From contig JAJDEH010000312.1 in the NCBI GenBank assembly GCA_029259935.1, forward strand, positions 1 to 50,369: a DNA stretch of 50,369 bases, written 5' to 3'. The translations under genes and the position numbers were made by a program. Position 1 is the first letter of the stretch. Every line of letters begins with the position of its first letter. Below, in pieces: positions 10,364 to 19,072 of this stretch. The notes under the pieces are model-generated. The model saw only the letters and a list, made by a program, of their open reading frames with translations. It had not been told where the DNA came from and searched no databases. This stretch comes from Planctomycetota bacterium. GTDB taxonomy: Bacteria; Planctomycetota; Planctomycetia; Pirellulales; Pirellulaceae.

Positions 10364-10704
10364 CTGGCGAGCTCGTGATGGACATCCGCAACGTGAGGAA
10401 AAGCCGTGAAAAGGCGACAGCAAATAGCCGCTGGCGTGAGCCGGCGGATAGTCAGTCGTCAGTCGTAAAGAAGCGAGCCGCGAAAGCGGCGACAGCACGA
10501 CGAACAGAGCGACATTACTCAACTGCTTTCGCCGCTCTCGCGGCTTGACGAGAGATCTTCTATCAATCTGCGGGCTGGCACCCGCAGCTACATGCTGCCG
10601 CCGTTTGCACGGCTTTCAAAACGGCGGACCAATGGACGCGGTTAGGTTGCGACATAAGTCTTCATTAGGGTAGTTGTCATGCTCGCCATTAATTTTTGCC
10701 GCAC
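10364..10704 (+). repeat. 340-bp palindrome-rich dispersed repeat, copy A
   Basis: This segment matches the reverse complement of 39396-39731 over about 340 bp, with most positions identical and only small indels. It is built of short hairpins. Four related motifs of the form AGCCGYGARARCGGCG occur, two in each orientation, and each end carries a second hairpin (10427-10446 CCGCTGGC/GCCGGCGG; around 10568-10586 CTGCGGG/CCCGCAG). The overall design resembles a bacterial interspersed mosaic element. It has no coding capacity. It ends in ATGCTCGCCAT, so the apparent early ATG for the sigma factor gene at 10679 lies inside the repeat. Confidence 0.85.
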
Positions 10705-10804
10705 CGACCTTCGGCCCTCTTGTTGCATGCCTTTAGACGGCGCTGCTAGACTGAACTGGGACAATGATAACCATTCAATCATGCAGCAAGCCGCTGAGTT
10801 CATA

Positions 10805-11416
10805 ATGGATCATTCTGTTACTGGCTGGATCGCTGATTTGAAATCTGGCTCGGACGAGGCGGTCGAAAAGGTGGTCGCCCGCTACTACGATCCCATCGTC
10901 CGCCTCGTTGGCAAACGTCTGTCCGCGCGCGTGCGACGATCTCGTGATGAGGAAGATATCGCGCTAAGTGCGTTCGACAGTTTCGTCCGTCGAGCGCGTG
11001 AGGGTGGATTTGCTCAGCTAGAGGACCGGAACGATTTGTGGCGTTTGTTGGTGACCATCAGCTTCCGCAAGGCCGCGAAACACGCCGTCAGGGAAATGGC
11101 CGAAAAGCGCGGCGGCGGTGGCGTGATGGGCGAGTCGGCCTTTGCCAAAACAGACCGCGGCGGAATCGACGAGTTGGCAGCCAGTGACGCTCCCGCTCCG
11201 GAAGAGGACTTGGAGTGTGAAGAGATGGCCCTTCAGATCCTGGCGTTTCTCGACGGTCTGGAAGATCCCATGCAGAGAGACGTCGCCCTGTGGACGGCTC
11301 AAGGGATGACAGCAGCCCAATTGGCCAAACATCTCAACTGTGCACCACGCACCGTGGAACGAAAGCTTAAACGCCTCCGAGAAAAAGCCAAAAAGTGGGC
11401 GGACGAGAACGACTGA
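10805..11416 (+). CDS. ECF-type RNA polymerase sigma factor (planctomycete ECF family)
   Basis: About 203 residues from the ATG at 10805. Upstream in-frame ATGs exist at 10679 and 10781, but 10679 is inside the dispersed repeat and its extension is not sigma-like. Region 2 is seen in VEKVVARYYDPIVRLVGKRL and DEEDIALSAFDSFVRRAREG; region 4 in the C-terminal helix-turn-helix GMTAAQLAKHLNCAPRTVER followed by a basic helix. A Gly/Ala-rich linker joins them. Such ECF sigmas in planctomycetes are commonly encoded next to Ser/Thr kinases with WD40 repeats, and the next gene is exactly that, but it is broken. Targets unknown. Confidence 0.88.
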   Translation: MDHSVTGWIADLKSGSDEAVEKVVARYYDPIVRLVGKRLSARVRRSRDEEDIALSAFDSFVRRAREGGFAQLEDRNDLWRLLVTISFRKAAKHAVREMAEKRGGGGVMGESAFAKTDRGGIDELAASDAPAPEEDLECEEMALQILAFLDGLEDPMQRDVALWTAQGMTAAQLAKHLNCAPRTVERKLKRLREKAKKWADEND

Positions 11417-11486
11417 GACCGGCGAATTCAATCGCCAGTAGAAACTTTCGCGCCCCGTCGAAACCGAGCAGCAGTCGGGCGAACGA

Positions 11487-14354
11487 ATGAACCAGGATGT
11501 CAGTCAAGATGAACGCGACGATGACTCGGTCGACAGCCTGATCGATCGCCTATGCGACGAATTTGAAGAGGCTTGTAAAACCAACCAGCGGCCACGTATC
11601 GAAGCGTATCTGCAGCGTGTGGCTGGCGATCAGCAAGGCGGTCTCTTGGAAGAGCTGATCGGCCTGGAGTGCTTTTGGCAACGTCGTTGGGGCGGAACAC
11701 CGGTCGTGGAAGACTATCTGGCTCGGTTTCCCGATCAGGTCAACGAAGTACGCAGTACTCGTCGAAGACTCGTCGGATCGTCCCAAGGTGGCCGATTTTG
11801 GCTTGGCCAAGCTCACGGAAAGCGATGACAAATTGACGCGCAGCGGACAGGTCGTGGGGACTCCGGCGTACATGGCGCCGGAACAGGCACGCGAATCTGG
11901 GCAGATCACCGCCCTATCGGATGTATATAGTCTCGGTGCAACGCTGTATCAGATGCTCAGCGGCCGCCCGCCCTTTGTTGCCGACACCACATTGGAGACG
12001 CTTCGTAAAGTTTTGGACGAAGAGCCTTTGCCCTTAAGGCAGTCCTATCCAACGGTCGCCGCCGACTTGGACACGATTTGTCTGAAGTGCCTGGAAAAAG
12101 ACCCTCAACGGCGCTACGCCTCGGCCGAGGCGCTGGCTGACGATTTGGCTGCTTTTTTGGAAAACAGGCCAATCGCGGCGCGCCCGGCGGCAACTTGGGA
12201 ACGAACTTGGAAGTGGATGCGCCGTCGGCCAGCAGCGGCGGGGCTCATTGGACTGGGCGTCCTCGCGCCGCTAACTCTAACCATTGTCTTTTTTGTCTTC
12301 AATCTGCATCTGTCTGATGCTCTGACCCGCGCGGAACAGTCTAAAGAGGACTTGATTCAGCGCCAACGACAATTGACCGATGCCCTAGGCCGCATTCAAG
12401 AACAAGTGCGCACCGAACGCGATTTGCGAGAACGCGTCTCCAACGAACTTTACTTGAGCCAGATTGCGGCGGCTGACCTTTTGAGAGTCACCGCGCAATT
12501 CACGGCTGCCCGGGCGCGACTCGATGAGTGCGATGCGGACCACCGAAATTGGGAATGGGGTAGCCTGCGGGCGCGGTGTCAAGTGCAAGCGGGTTCGCTA
12601 AGCGGACCGTCGTCGAATGTCGCCTTGGCATATAGTGCCGATGGCCAACGGTTGGCGATCGCATTCCTTAGTCCTGAAGTCTGGATCGTCGATGGTGCCA
12701 GTGGCGAACGCTTAGGCGACCTGAATTGTCCATCTAGAGTTCAATGCTTGTCGTTCCATCCCAACGGCCGTTGGCTCGTTACGGGCGGCGCCGATGGCAA
12801 CGTGGCTCTTTGGGATGTCGACCGTGGAAAGATTCTTCGTTCCTTCGCCGGGCACACAAAAGGTGTATTTGCCGTCGCATTTCGGGAAGACGGCGAGCAA
12901 CTAGCGACGAAACCGTTCGGCTATGGGACACGCGGAACGGTGATGAACGGCAAAGATTTGAAGTGCCTGGTTTTCCGCTTCAACGACTCACTTTTCTGCA
13001 TGATGGCAATCGGCTCGCCGCTAGTAATTTCAAGAAAGAGTATCGCGTTTGGAACCTGTCGACTGGCGAGGCGGTGGAAACGGCGTCAAGCTCCGCGCCC
13101 GTTACCTTCAGTCGCGACGGACAAATCAAGGTTTTCCATGACGAGCGGAAGGGAGTATTCGCTTTGGAATCATCGGGAAGAGTATTGCGAGTCGCGGCTC
13201 CCGATTGCGTCAGTTATGCGACGGCGATCAGCGACGACGGGCGGTTATTGGCGGCGGCCGGAAAGGATTGGACCGTACGCGTGTTTTCGACCCATGATGG
13301 CACTGAAATTGCCGCGTTTGCCGGACACGATGCAAGTCTATTGAGCCTGGCATTTGGTCCCAACGGCAACCGCCTGGCCTCTGGCGATTATCGCGGCGGA
13401 GTCAAAATCTGGCATGTGAACAGGCGGCAGCCAATGGCTCTGCAGGTGCCCAAGTCAGATCAATTTGCCCAGTCAAAGGCCAATGTCGTTGCCTTTAGCG
13501 GTACTGGTCGGCTTGTCGCCGTCGGCGGAGACTTAGGCGTCAACGTATGGAAAGCACGAAACGGTGAGGCGGTTACATCGTTTCGGGTTACGACGCGAAA
13601 CCAGCAGATAGTCCCGGCGCGATCGCTTGACTTCTGTCCGACGCATCCTTGGATTGCGGTTGCCAGTGTGGATTCGATCAAGATCTTCGATGGCGCGTCG
13701 GGCGCGGAGATCCGATCGCTCGACGGCGTCTTTACAAAGATTGCACATCTTGCATGCTCGTCCGATGGGGCCAGCGTTGCCGCCGTATGTGACAACGAGA
13801 TCGTCATATGGGACTTTGCCAGCGGCCACATCACTGGCAGGCTGAGCGCGCCGCTGACAATTCGACTTGCCTGGAGTCCCGATTGCAATCGGATCGCAGC
13901 GGGCTGTCATAACGGGAGGATTACGGTCTTCGACGTCCGTCATGCCAACGGTCATAGCGTGCTTCGTAAATCGGGTCCGGCGATTCCAAGTGTCGCATTC
14001 AGCCCGGATGGCGCACTCTTGGCGGCTGGCGGCAGGAGTGGTGAGGTGACCGTGTGGAACGCCGACACGCTCGACATGGTGAAGCAATTCAAGGTCGGCG
14101 AACGGAGTGTCAACGGTCTCGTATTCGGCCAAAAGGGCGATCGGCTGTTTACTGGCAGCAACGACCAAATCCGCCTCTGGGTTCCAACAACTGGCCGCGA
14201 AGTGCTTCAGCTAAAAGACCAGCAAGGCCGAGTGCTGTGTTTGGCGCTCGACGGCAGTGGAACACGTTTGGCCGCTGCAACCGAGAGCCAACTGCACCAG
14301 CTATGGCTGTGGAGCGCGGAACCCTGGCTCACCAAAGCTCGGTCCGCGGAATGA
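11487..14354 (+). pseudogene. Broken Ser/Thr protein kinase with WD40 repeats
   Basis: Start ATG at 11487. The first about 90 codons encode the usual N-terminal region of planctomycete receptor kinases (RPRIEAYLQRV, LEELIGLECFWQRRW, VVEDYLARFPDQ). Near 11750 the frame jumps to VLVEDSSDRPKVADFGLAKL, so the kinase N-lobe, ATP-binding lysine and HRD catalytic loop (normally about 200 residues) are gone. The remaining C-lobe (VGTPAYMAPEQARESG, SDVYSLGATLYQML) is intact, followed by a transmembrane helix (about 12235-12300), a coiled coil and many WD40 repeats (GGADGNVALWDV, SDETVRLWDTRNGD). A second frame change occurs near 12900 within a WD40 repeat. Two independent lesions make function as a kinase very unlikely. 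A sequencing error could explain the second but not the missing core. Confidence 0.88.
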
Positions 14355-14368
14355 CCTCACAAAAACAA

Positions 14369-14403
14369 GGCGAGGCGATTCCGCAACTCGGAATCGCCTC
14401 GCC
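14369..14403 (-). terminator. Hairpin terminator for the minus-strand gene at 14436
   Basis: Perfect 15-bp stem (14369-14383 with 14389-14403, core GGCGAGGCGATTCCG) and a 5-base loop. On the minus strand it is followed by TTGTTTTTG, a classical intrinsic terminator shape. It separates this gene from the broken kinase arriving from the other side. Confidence 0.85.
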
Positions 14404-14435
14404 GATCTTGAGCGATCTCCTTCTGCCACTGCCTG

Positions 14436-15542
14436 CTACTGACGAACCCATTCGAGTTCATTATTGCGGTAGTTCAATTGGTACTGCCATCCGTCGACGA
14501 CACGCAGAGGTCCCAGCCGTTCGACAGCGTGCACAAACCGGGCGAATTCGATGCCACCTCCGAACTCCGGCGCGGCAACCGTAACCGAGGGCACATCGCC
14601 AGGTGCAATCCGCAACGTGTACTGCCTTCGACGTCCAGTTGGGATGCGGTCCGAACCGCTCCCGCCTTCGCGTCGAAACCTAACCTGGACGTCGAATGGC
14701 GTACGGTTTTGCAACAGAAAGGTAACTTGGTCCTGTCGAATGGTTATAGGCCGCGAACTACGGGCGATCACGTCTTGATAGATCGACCGCACGCCTCGGG
14801 TCAACCAAATCGAGCCTCGATAATCCGAACCATCGCCCTGCATGCGGAAGTCGTGACGAGTGTTTCGCGGCGGCATGCGAAAGGCCGTTAAGTGTGACGG
14901 GTGCGCTAAGTTCGCCACGCGACTGGCGTCGGCCAAAGTTCGAGCAGTTAGCATGACTTCACGAATCCCAATATTATCGTCGAAGCTGGTCCTAGCTGCC
15001 CTCAGAACTCTCTGTCCGAAGACAGAACTCGCCTCGGCCCCTCGCAATGGGGCGGCATACCGACTCCAAGGGAACCGGCGCAGCTTGGCGGTGATGTTCT
15101 GTCGTCCCGCCGTGCCGGCGGCAAGGCCGGCCGGGCTGTCGTATTCAACCAACGCGACGGCCACCCGCACAAAGCGGACCTGCCGATGGTCGATTTTCGT
15201 GTCCTTGGTCGTGGGCCGCCGTGTACGGAGAAAACTATGTACAAACAACGGCTGCTGGGTCAACGGACCTTGGCGAAAGCTGTCTCCAACGCTGCGCCGA
15301 TAATACAAATAATCTCCCCAAGTGCGGTAGGATCCGTCCGTGTAGCCGACCAACACTCCATAAACGACGTTCAAGTCGTCATTGCCCCATCCGTCCGTGA
15401 CTTCATGACAGTTCAGGTGGCCCAGAAAGCCGACCACGGCGACTTCGCTGTCTTGGGCTTGAGCCGTGGAAGCCCCGATACTTAGAGCGACCATCGAACA
15501 GATGGCCCACGTCCGAAACGAATTTAGTTTTGGCAAGTTCAT
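14436..15542 (-). CDS. Secreted protein of unknown function
   Basis: A 368-residue protein from the ATG at 15542, chosen over an upstream frame start at 15647 because AAGGAGA lies 6-7 bases before it and a signal peptide follows (MNLPKLNSFRTWAICSMVAL, with AQA cleavage site). The N-terminal part is rich in Gly/Asp/Tyr turns (GFLGHLNCHEVTDGWGNDD, GVLVGYTDGSYRTWGDYLYY). The C-terminal part (about 270-350) has alternating strands (ITIRQDQVTFLLQNRTPFDV, RRRQYTLRIAPGDVPSVTVA) suggesting an immunoglobulin-like domain. No catalytic motif or family recognised. It is a single gene with a strong terminator. Confidence 0.75.
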   Translation of the reverse strand: MNLPKLNSFRTWAICSMVALSIGASTAQAQDSEVAVVGFLGHLNCHEVTDGWGNDDLNVVYGVLVGYTDGSYRTWGDYLYYRRSVGDSFRQGPLTQQPLFVHSFLRTRRPTTKDTKIDHRQVRFVRVAVALVEYDSPAGLAAGTAGRQNITAKLRRFPWSRYAAPLRGAEASSVFGQRVLRAARTSFDDNIGIREVMLTARTLADASRVANLAHPSHLTAFRMPPRNTRHDFRMQGDGSDYRGSIWLTRGVRSIYQDVIARSSRPITIRQDQVTFLLQNRTPFDVQVRFRREGGSGSDRIPTGRRRQYTLRIAPGDVPSVTVAAPEFGGGIEFARFVHAVERLGPLRVVDGWQYQLNYRNNELEWVRQ

Positions 15543-16354
15543 CGTAATCTCCTTTTGAGATTGAAAGTAAGACAAGTAAATTCCTGCGATGAACTTTGAA
15601 TTCCATCCGAGCCTCCTACTCCGCCCCACTTTTTTCCTGTTTTGCAAAAAAAGACCGGCAGTGTTGATGACTCACCGTCTAAGCGGCGGAAATCGTGAAT
15701 GCGTAATGGGGGTGCCGACGGAGCCGAGTTTACTTATTTGGAGCAGCAGATGAACGGTGGAGAAGCGACTCAGTGGAAAGGTCCGCCCCTAGTTTAGGCG
15801 ACCACATCCCGCCAACGCCCAAGTGCAACCGAATTGTGGGGCCTTCTCGTCAGTTCCCCACTCTAAATTCAAGTGAATTTGTGTTCCGGTCGGCCTAGTT
15901 TCTTGACGACACGCCCGCAGGTTACTGCATGACCGGCGCGCGAGCGGACTCTAGCCTTTTTCGTTCATCCGCATTTAGTCCACCGACATCGGTTCGCAGC
16001 GGTTGCGCCCAGAAGGGACCCGCGTGTAGCCTGATGAAAAAATCTAAAGCTCGCCGAGTGATCACGTTGAGTAACAAAAGTCGCTTCCGTCCCATTTGAT
16101 GGATGCAATTACCGGGGTCAACAAAGCCAGAGAGCTTGCCATGGAAGCAACCGGATACGGATGTCCGCGATTGCGAGAAGTCTCGTGGCAGCTCCAACGC
16201 TCGCATCGCCGACGAGACCATGCTATGACACAAAGTTGCAAAAGCCGGGTGCATGAGCGACGTTGTTGAAGCCAAGCGACAAGTGGGCCAGAAAGAGCAG
16301 GAAATGATCGGGTGGCCGATATTCATTCAGCTAATCACCGCACTCAAGGAATGA
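15543..16354. other. Long stretch with no convincing gene
   Basis: About 810 bases. A 134-codon minus-strand frame (15922-16326) has an ATG but no ribosome site, odd composition and no family resemblance, so I leave it uncalled; it might be a gene remnant. I see no clear hairpin or repeat. The segment starts the accessory region that runs to about 21.4 kb. Confidence 0.4.
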
Positions 16355-16474
16355 CCCAGCCAAGTCGCCAGGTCGGAACCTCAGAACATTGTTTGTACCT
16401 TTGCGTTTAAAGGGCTTACCTGGGATACGATTGAGCTGATCATCGTAATCGCAGCCGGATCGCTGGCGTTTATC

Positions 16475-16906
16475 GTGATCTGGATCTGGCAGAGATGGGC
16501 CACAAAACGTCTCGCGAATCGACTTGTTGCCGAGGTTCTCGCTGAAACAACCACGGCGGATGGCCGCCCAAAACTGAAACCGGAACGCGACTACGTTGTC
16601 GCCGTGTCCGAAACCGACGTGATTTGCTCGCGCCCCGACGGCACAACGGAATCCGTGAAATGGAACGATCTACAAAGGGTCGAGATTCTTACCACGGAAG
16701 ACGGCCCGTTTACACCGGATGTGTTTTGGGTGCTGTACGGCACGACAGATGGTTGCGTCATTCCTTGGGGCGCAACCGGCGAAAAGGAACTGATGCATCG
16801 CCTTCAAGCGTTGCCGGAATTCCGAAATGATGTCATCGTGAATGCGGCGAGCCTGACAACCAACAACCAATTGCTATGCTGGCAACGCACGCCGCAAAAC
16901 ACATAA
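16475..16906 (+). CDS. Small membrane-anchored protein of unknown function, start unclear
   Basis: The frame from the GTG at 16475 encodes 143 residues, with a soluble domain VVAVSETDVICSRPDGTTES, KWNDLQRVEILTTEDGPF. The same frame is open back to 16355 and there encodes a good transmembrane helix (LTWDTIELIIVIAAGSLAFI) that the GTG start would cut in half. No ATG, GTG or TTG exists between 16355 and 16475, so the real start may be a rare codon, or a one-base change may have separated it from the ATG at 16351, which has AAGGA directly before it but is in another frame. Resembles small planctomycete proteins with one membrane anchor and a PH-like beta domain; no family named. Confidence 0.55.
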   Translation: MIWIWQRWATKRLANRLVAEVLAETTTADGRPKLKPERDYVVAVSETDVICSRPDGTTESVKWNDLQRVEILTTEDGPFTPDVFWVLYGTTDGCVIPWGATGEKELMHRLQALPEFRNDVIVNAASLTTNNQLLCWQRTPQNT

Positions 16907-16998
16907 CCACCTGACGAACGCGAAGAATTTGAGCGTCGATTTCGCAATTGGCTAGAGATGTCTCTGTCGGCGGTCGAAGGTCTCGCGTCCGCACCAAG

Positions 16999-17102
16999 AG
17001 CGGGAACCGTTTCCCATAGCCAAGCCCGTCCTCGCAGCCACCGGGCTTCTTGAACAGAGGCCTTGAAATTCAACTGAAGACTCGCGAAGTCAAATCCTTA
17101 CT
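16999..17102 (-). repeat. L element, copy 1
   Basis: About 104 bp, a direct repeat of 18009-18113 with roughly four of five bases identical. In minus-strand orientation it starts with GTAAGGATTTGACTTCGC shortly after the stop of the gene at 17126. The same start sequence follows three other unrelated minus-strand genes in this window (18116, 38513, 40139). Confidence 0.8.
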
Positions 17103-17125
17103 CGTTCGGCTTTTTCATCCCGGAA

Positions 17126-17611
17126 TTAATGCGACTCAACAAGGGCTCTCAGTTGCGATCGTCCATGAGCCTGCGGAGCCACGGGAGGCTTGCCGATCGC
17201 TTCATGAAATTCGATGGGTGGCCCGTGTGTCACCCAGTCTTCGTATCCATATAAGCTGACCTCGCGATGCAGTTCAGGCTTGATCTTCGTTTGTCCCGTG
17301 GAATCCACAACGTACACATCAGCGGGAAGAAAAAGCACATCGCGCTCAAGTGGCTTCCCGTCAATCTCGATGATTTTCAGCCGTAACGGAATCGCCTCAG
17401 GCTTGGACCGATCGGGCGACTGAATCCATTTCGCTTTGAACCTAACCATGGTTCGCAACGGAACGCCCAAACGCCCCAACACCACCACGCTCGAACCAAT
17501 CTCATCGATTGTCACATGAGTCTTTTCAGTTTGGGCCGCTAACGTTGGCGTAATCGTGGAAGCGAACAGCATGACAGAGGGTAGCGTTCCAAGGATCAAA
17601 AGTGTTTTCAT
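17126..17611 (-). CDS. Small secreted protein of unknown function
   Basis: 161 residues. The ATG at 17611 has AGAGGA about 9 bases upstream, and the protein starts with a signal peptide (MKTLLILGTLPSVMLFASTI, then TPTLAAQ). The mature part is a single beta-rich domain (HVTIDEIGSSVVVLGRLGVP, FKAKWIQSPDRSKPE, PLRLKIIEIDGKPLERDVLF) with a proline-rich tail. No family recognised. It lies between an R element (5' side) and an L element (3' side), the same arrangement as the unrelated gene at 18116. Confidence 0.65.
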   Translation of the reverse strand: MKTLLILGTLPSVMLFASTITPTLAAQTEKTHVTIDEIGSSVVVLGRLGVPLRTMVRFKAKWIQSPDRSKPEAIPLRLKIIEIDGKPLERDVLFLPADVYVVDSTGQTKIKPELHREVSLYGYEDWVTHGPPIEFHEAIGKPPVAPQAHGRSQLRALVESH

Positions 17612-17641
17612 GGTTGCGTCCTCTTGCCTTTCCGAATGAAC

Positions 17642-17964
17642 CGATCTATCCGGCTGCCTTGAGACGGTTAGATCGTGGGTGAAGTTTGTCGCTTCGAGAG
17701 CGCGAGTGGGTCCTTATGCGAATACCACTTGCCTACGTAGCGGAACCTTCCCAGTGTAGGGTTTTCGGAGTCGGCCAAGCAAGCGAAAGACCAATCAGGA
17801 GTCAAGTTGTTGGAGAATACCATGGAGTCCTGCGCCCGAATTATTCACGGGTAGTTCGCAATATGGGACTGGCTCCGAGCAGGTTCCCGTTTAGCAGCGG
17901 AATTGGAGGTGAAGTCTCGGTGCCTGTCCCATTTTGCGAACGGCGCATTAGGTGAGCCGTCAAC
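17642..17964 (-). repeat. R element, copy 1
   Basis: 323 bp, direct repeat of 18751-19072, differing at only a small fraction of positions. The end nearest the gene holds an imperfect stem-loop (CGATCT at 17642-17647 with AGATCG at about 17670-17675, enclosing CCGGCTGC..TTGAGACGG). The other end holds a REP-like inverted pair (17854-17878 and 17917-17941). No protein-coding capacity is evident. Shorter versions of the stem-loop end occur at 38184 and 39757. Confidence 0.88.
17854..17941. repeat. REP-like inverted pair inside R copy 1
   Basis: Arms 17854-17878 and 17917-17941 (25 bases each, sharing GTTCGCAA.ATGGGAC.GGC) pair with three mismatches around a 38-base centre. The same pair is at 18962-18986 and 19025-19049 in R copy 2, which abuts the stub of a REP-associated transposase. 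This matches the REP/inverse-REP layout recognised by such enzymes. Confidence 0.75.
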
Positions 17965-18008
17965 AAGTTTCCCTTTCCAGCCTGCCAACGAGCAACCTGC
18001 CGGAAGTG

Positions 18009-18113
18009 AGCGGGAATCGTTTCCCATAGCCAAGCCCGCTTTCGCGACCACCGGGCTTCCTGAACGGAGGACTTGACCTTCGGCTCGGAAACTCGCGACG
18101 TCAAATCCTTACT
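18009..18113 (-). repeat. L element, copy 2
   Basis: About 105 bp, repeat of 16999-17102. On the minus strand it begins directly after the stop codon of the gene at 18116 with GTAAGGATTTGACGTCGC and includes a segment readable as VQEARW.R.RAWLWET in one frame in both copies, although it is too short and too isolated to be called a gene. Confidence 0.8.
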
Positions 18114-18115
18114 TA

Positions 18116-18721
18116 TTATCTGGCCAAATTAGGGTGGCAATCCCGACAGAACATTTTGTCCATGTTGTAGATTATACGATCGCTCGAGGCGGAGGCAGAC
18201 GCTAATTCGCCATCGCAGAATTCTGCGATCGAGGGTGTTTTGGGGGCCAAGAGACTTTCGTCGTCATCGGAAATGTAGACACCGCCGTTGATGATCGGAG
18301 TGATGTACAGGCCGATTTCCTGGGGAAACTCTTCGTTTGAATCATGTACGCAAAGCGTATCGTGGGAAGTGTGAACTGAGCACCGGTACTCGGCGGCCAA
18401 CGGTGCCACCCTGGTTACTATTGGGGCCATGAACGCATAGCACTCTGTTGGGGACCCCGAAGAAAATCGCTGCGCGATCCAATTCCACGATTTCCAACGA
18501 AACAGGTATTGGTCAAACTCATTTGGAGAGGCGATCGCCCAATCGACAAGAGCGGCAAGGGCGCGTTTATCGCCGCTGGCCATTCTTAGCAGGGCGTCGT
18601 ACAGAATAGCACTGCGTGCGTGAACGATGCCCTGACCAATTCGCGTAAGGACTCCGAGAACGACGGATTCGTCATCGTGCTCATATAGGTGGCGTATCGT
18701 CTTGCGAACGGACGGAGTCAT
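18116..18721 (-). CDS. Protein of unknown function (201 residues), cytoplasmic
   Basis: ATG at 18721, stop TAA at 18116. No signal peptide or membrane segment. The first half is helical (MTPSVRKTIRHLYEHDDESV, ILYDALLRMASGDKRALAAL) and the second half mixed, with four cysteines including CRDCH near the C-terminus, which could bind a metal. No family recognised. It is bounded by R copy 2 at its 5' side and L copy 2 directly at its stop codon, like a cassette. The clean frame of 200 codons and sensible composition support a real gene. Confidence 0.6.
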   Translation of the reverse strand: MTPSVRKTIRHLYEHDDESVVLGVLTRIGQGIVHARSAILYDALLRMASGDKRALAALVDWAIASPNEFDQYLFRWKSWNWIAQRFSSGSPTECYAFMAPIVTRVAPLAAEYRCSVHTSHDTLCVHDSNEEFPQEIGLYITPIINGGVYISDDDESLLAPKTPSIAEFCDGELASASASSDRIIYNMDKMFCRDCHPNLAR

Positions 18722-18750
18722 TGAAGTACGGTAGTCCAGATAACGAATTG

Positions 18751-19072
18751 CGATCTATCCGGCTGCTTTGAGACGACTAGATCGTGCGTTGAAGTTTGCT
18801 GCTTCGTGAGCGAGTGGGGTCTTATGCGGATACCACTTGCCTACGTAGCGGAACTTTCCCAGTGTAGGGTTTTCGGAGTCGGCGAAGCAAGCGGAAGACC
18901 AATCCGGAGTCAAGTTGTTGGAGAATACTATGGAGTCCTGCGCCCGAATTATTAACGGGTAGTTCGCAATATGGGACTGGCTCCGAGCAAGTTCCCGTTT
19001 AGCAGCGGAATTGGAGGTGAAGTCTCGGTGCCTGTCCCATTTTGCGAACGGGGCATTAGGTGAGCCGTCAAC
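18751..19072 (-). repeat. R element, copy 2, joined to transposase stub
   Basis: 322 bp, nearly identical to 17642-17964. Its far end (GTTGACGGCTCACC on the minus strand) is fused to the coding sequence of a REP-associated tyrosine transposase at 19073, truncating that gene. It contains the second REP-like inverted pair (18962-18986 and 19025-19049). The near end has the stem-loop preceded by AACGAATTGCGATCT, a sequence also found at 38184 and, with an inverted centre, near 39757-39800. Confidence 0.88.

Noticed and set aside
15922..16326. 134-codon minus-strand frame
   Set aside because: No start signal and no recognisable family; possibly a remnant, but not supportable as a gene.
17841..18104. 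Frame giving VQEARW.R.RAWLWET, also near 16804-17073
   Set aside because: Both are readings of the L repeat; the open frame follows from repetition and continues into R, with no start signal.
16999..19072. True integron
   Set aside because: No integrase, no attI, and only two of four hairpins contain a GTTRRRY-type core, in the wrong place. Kept as a weak resemblance only.
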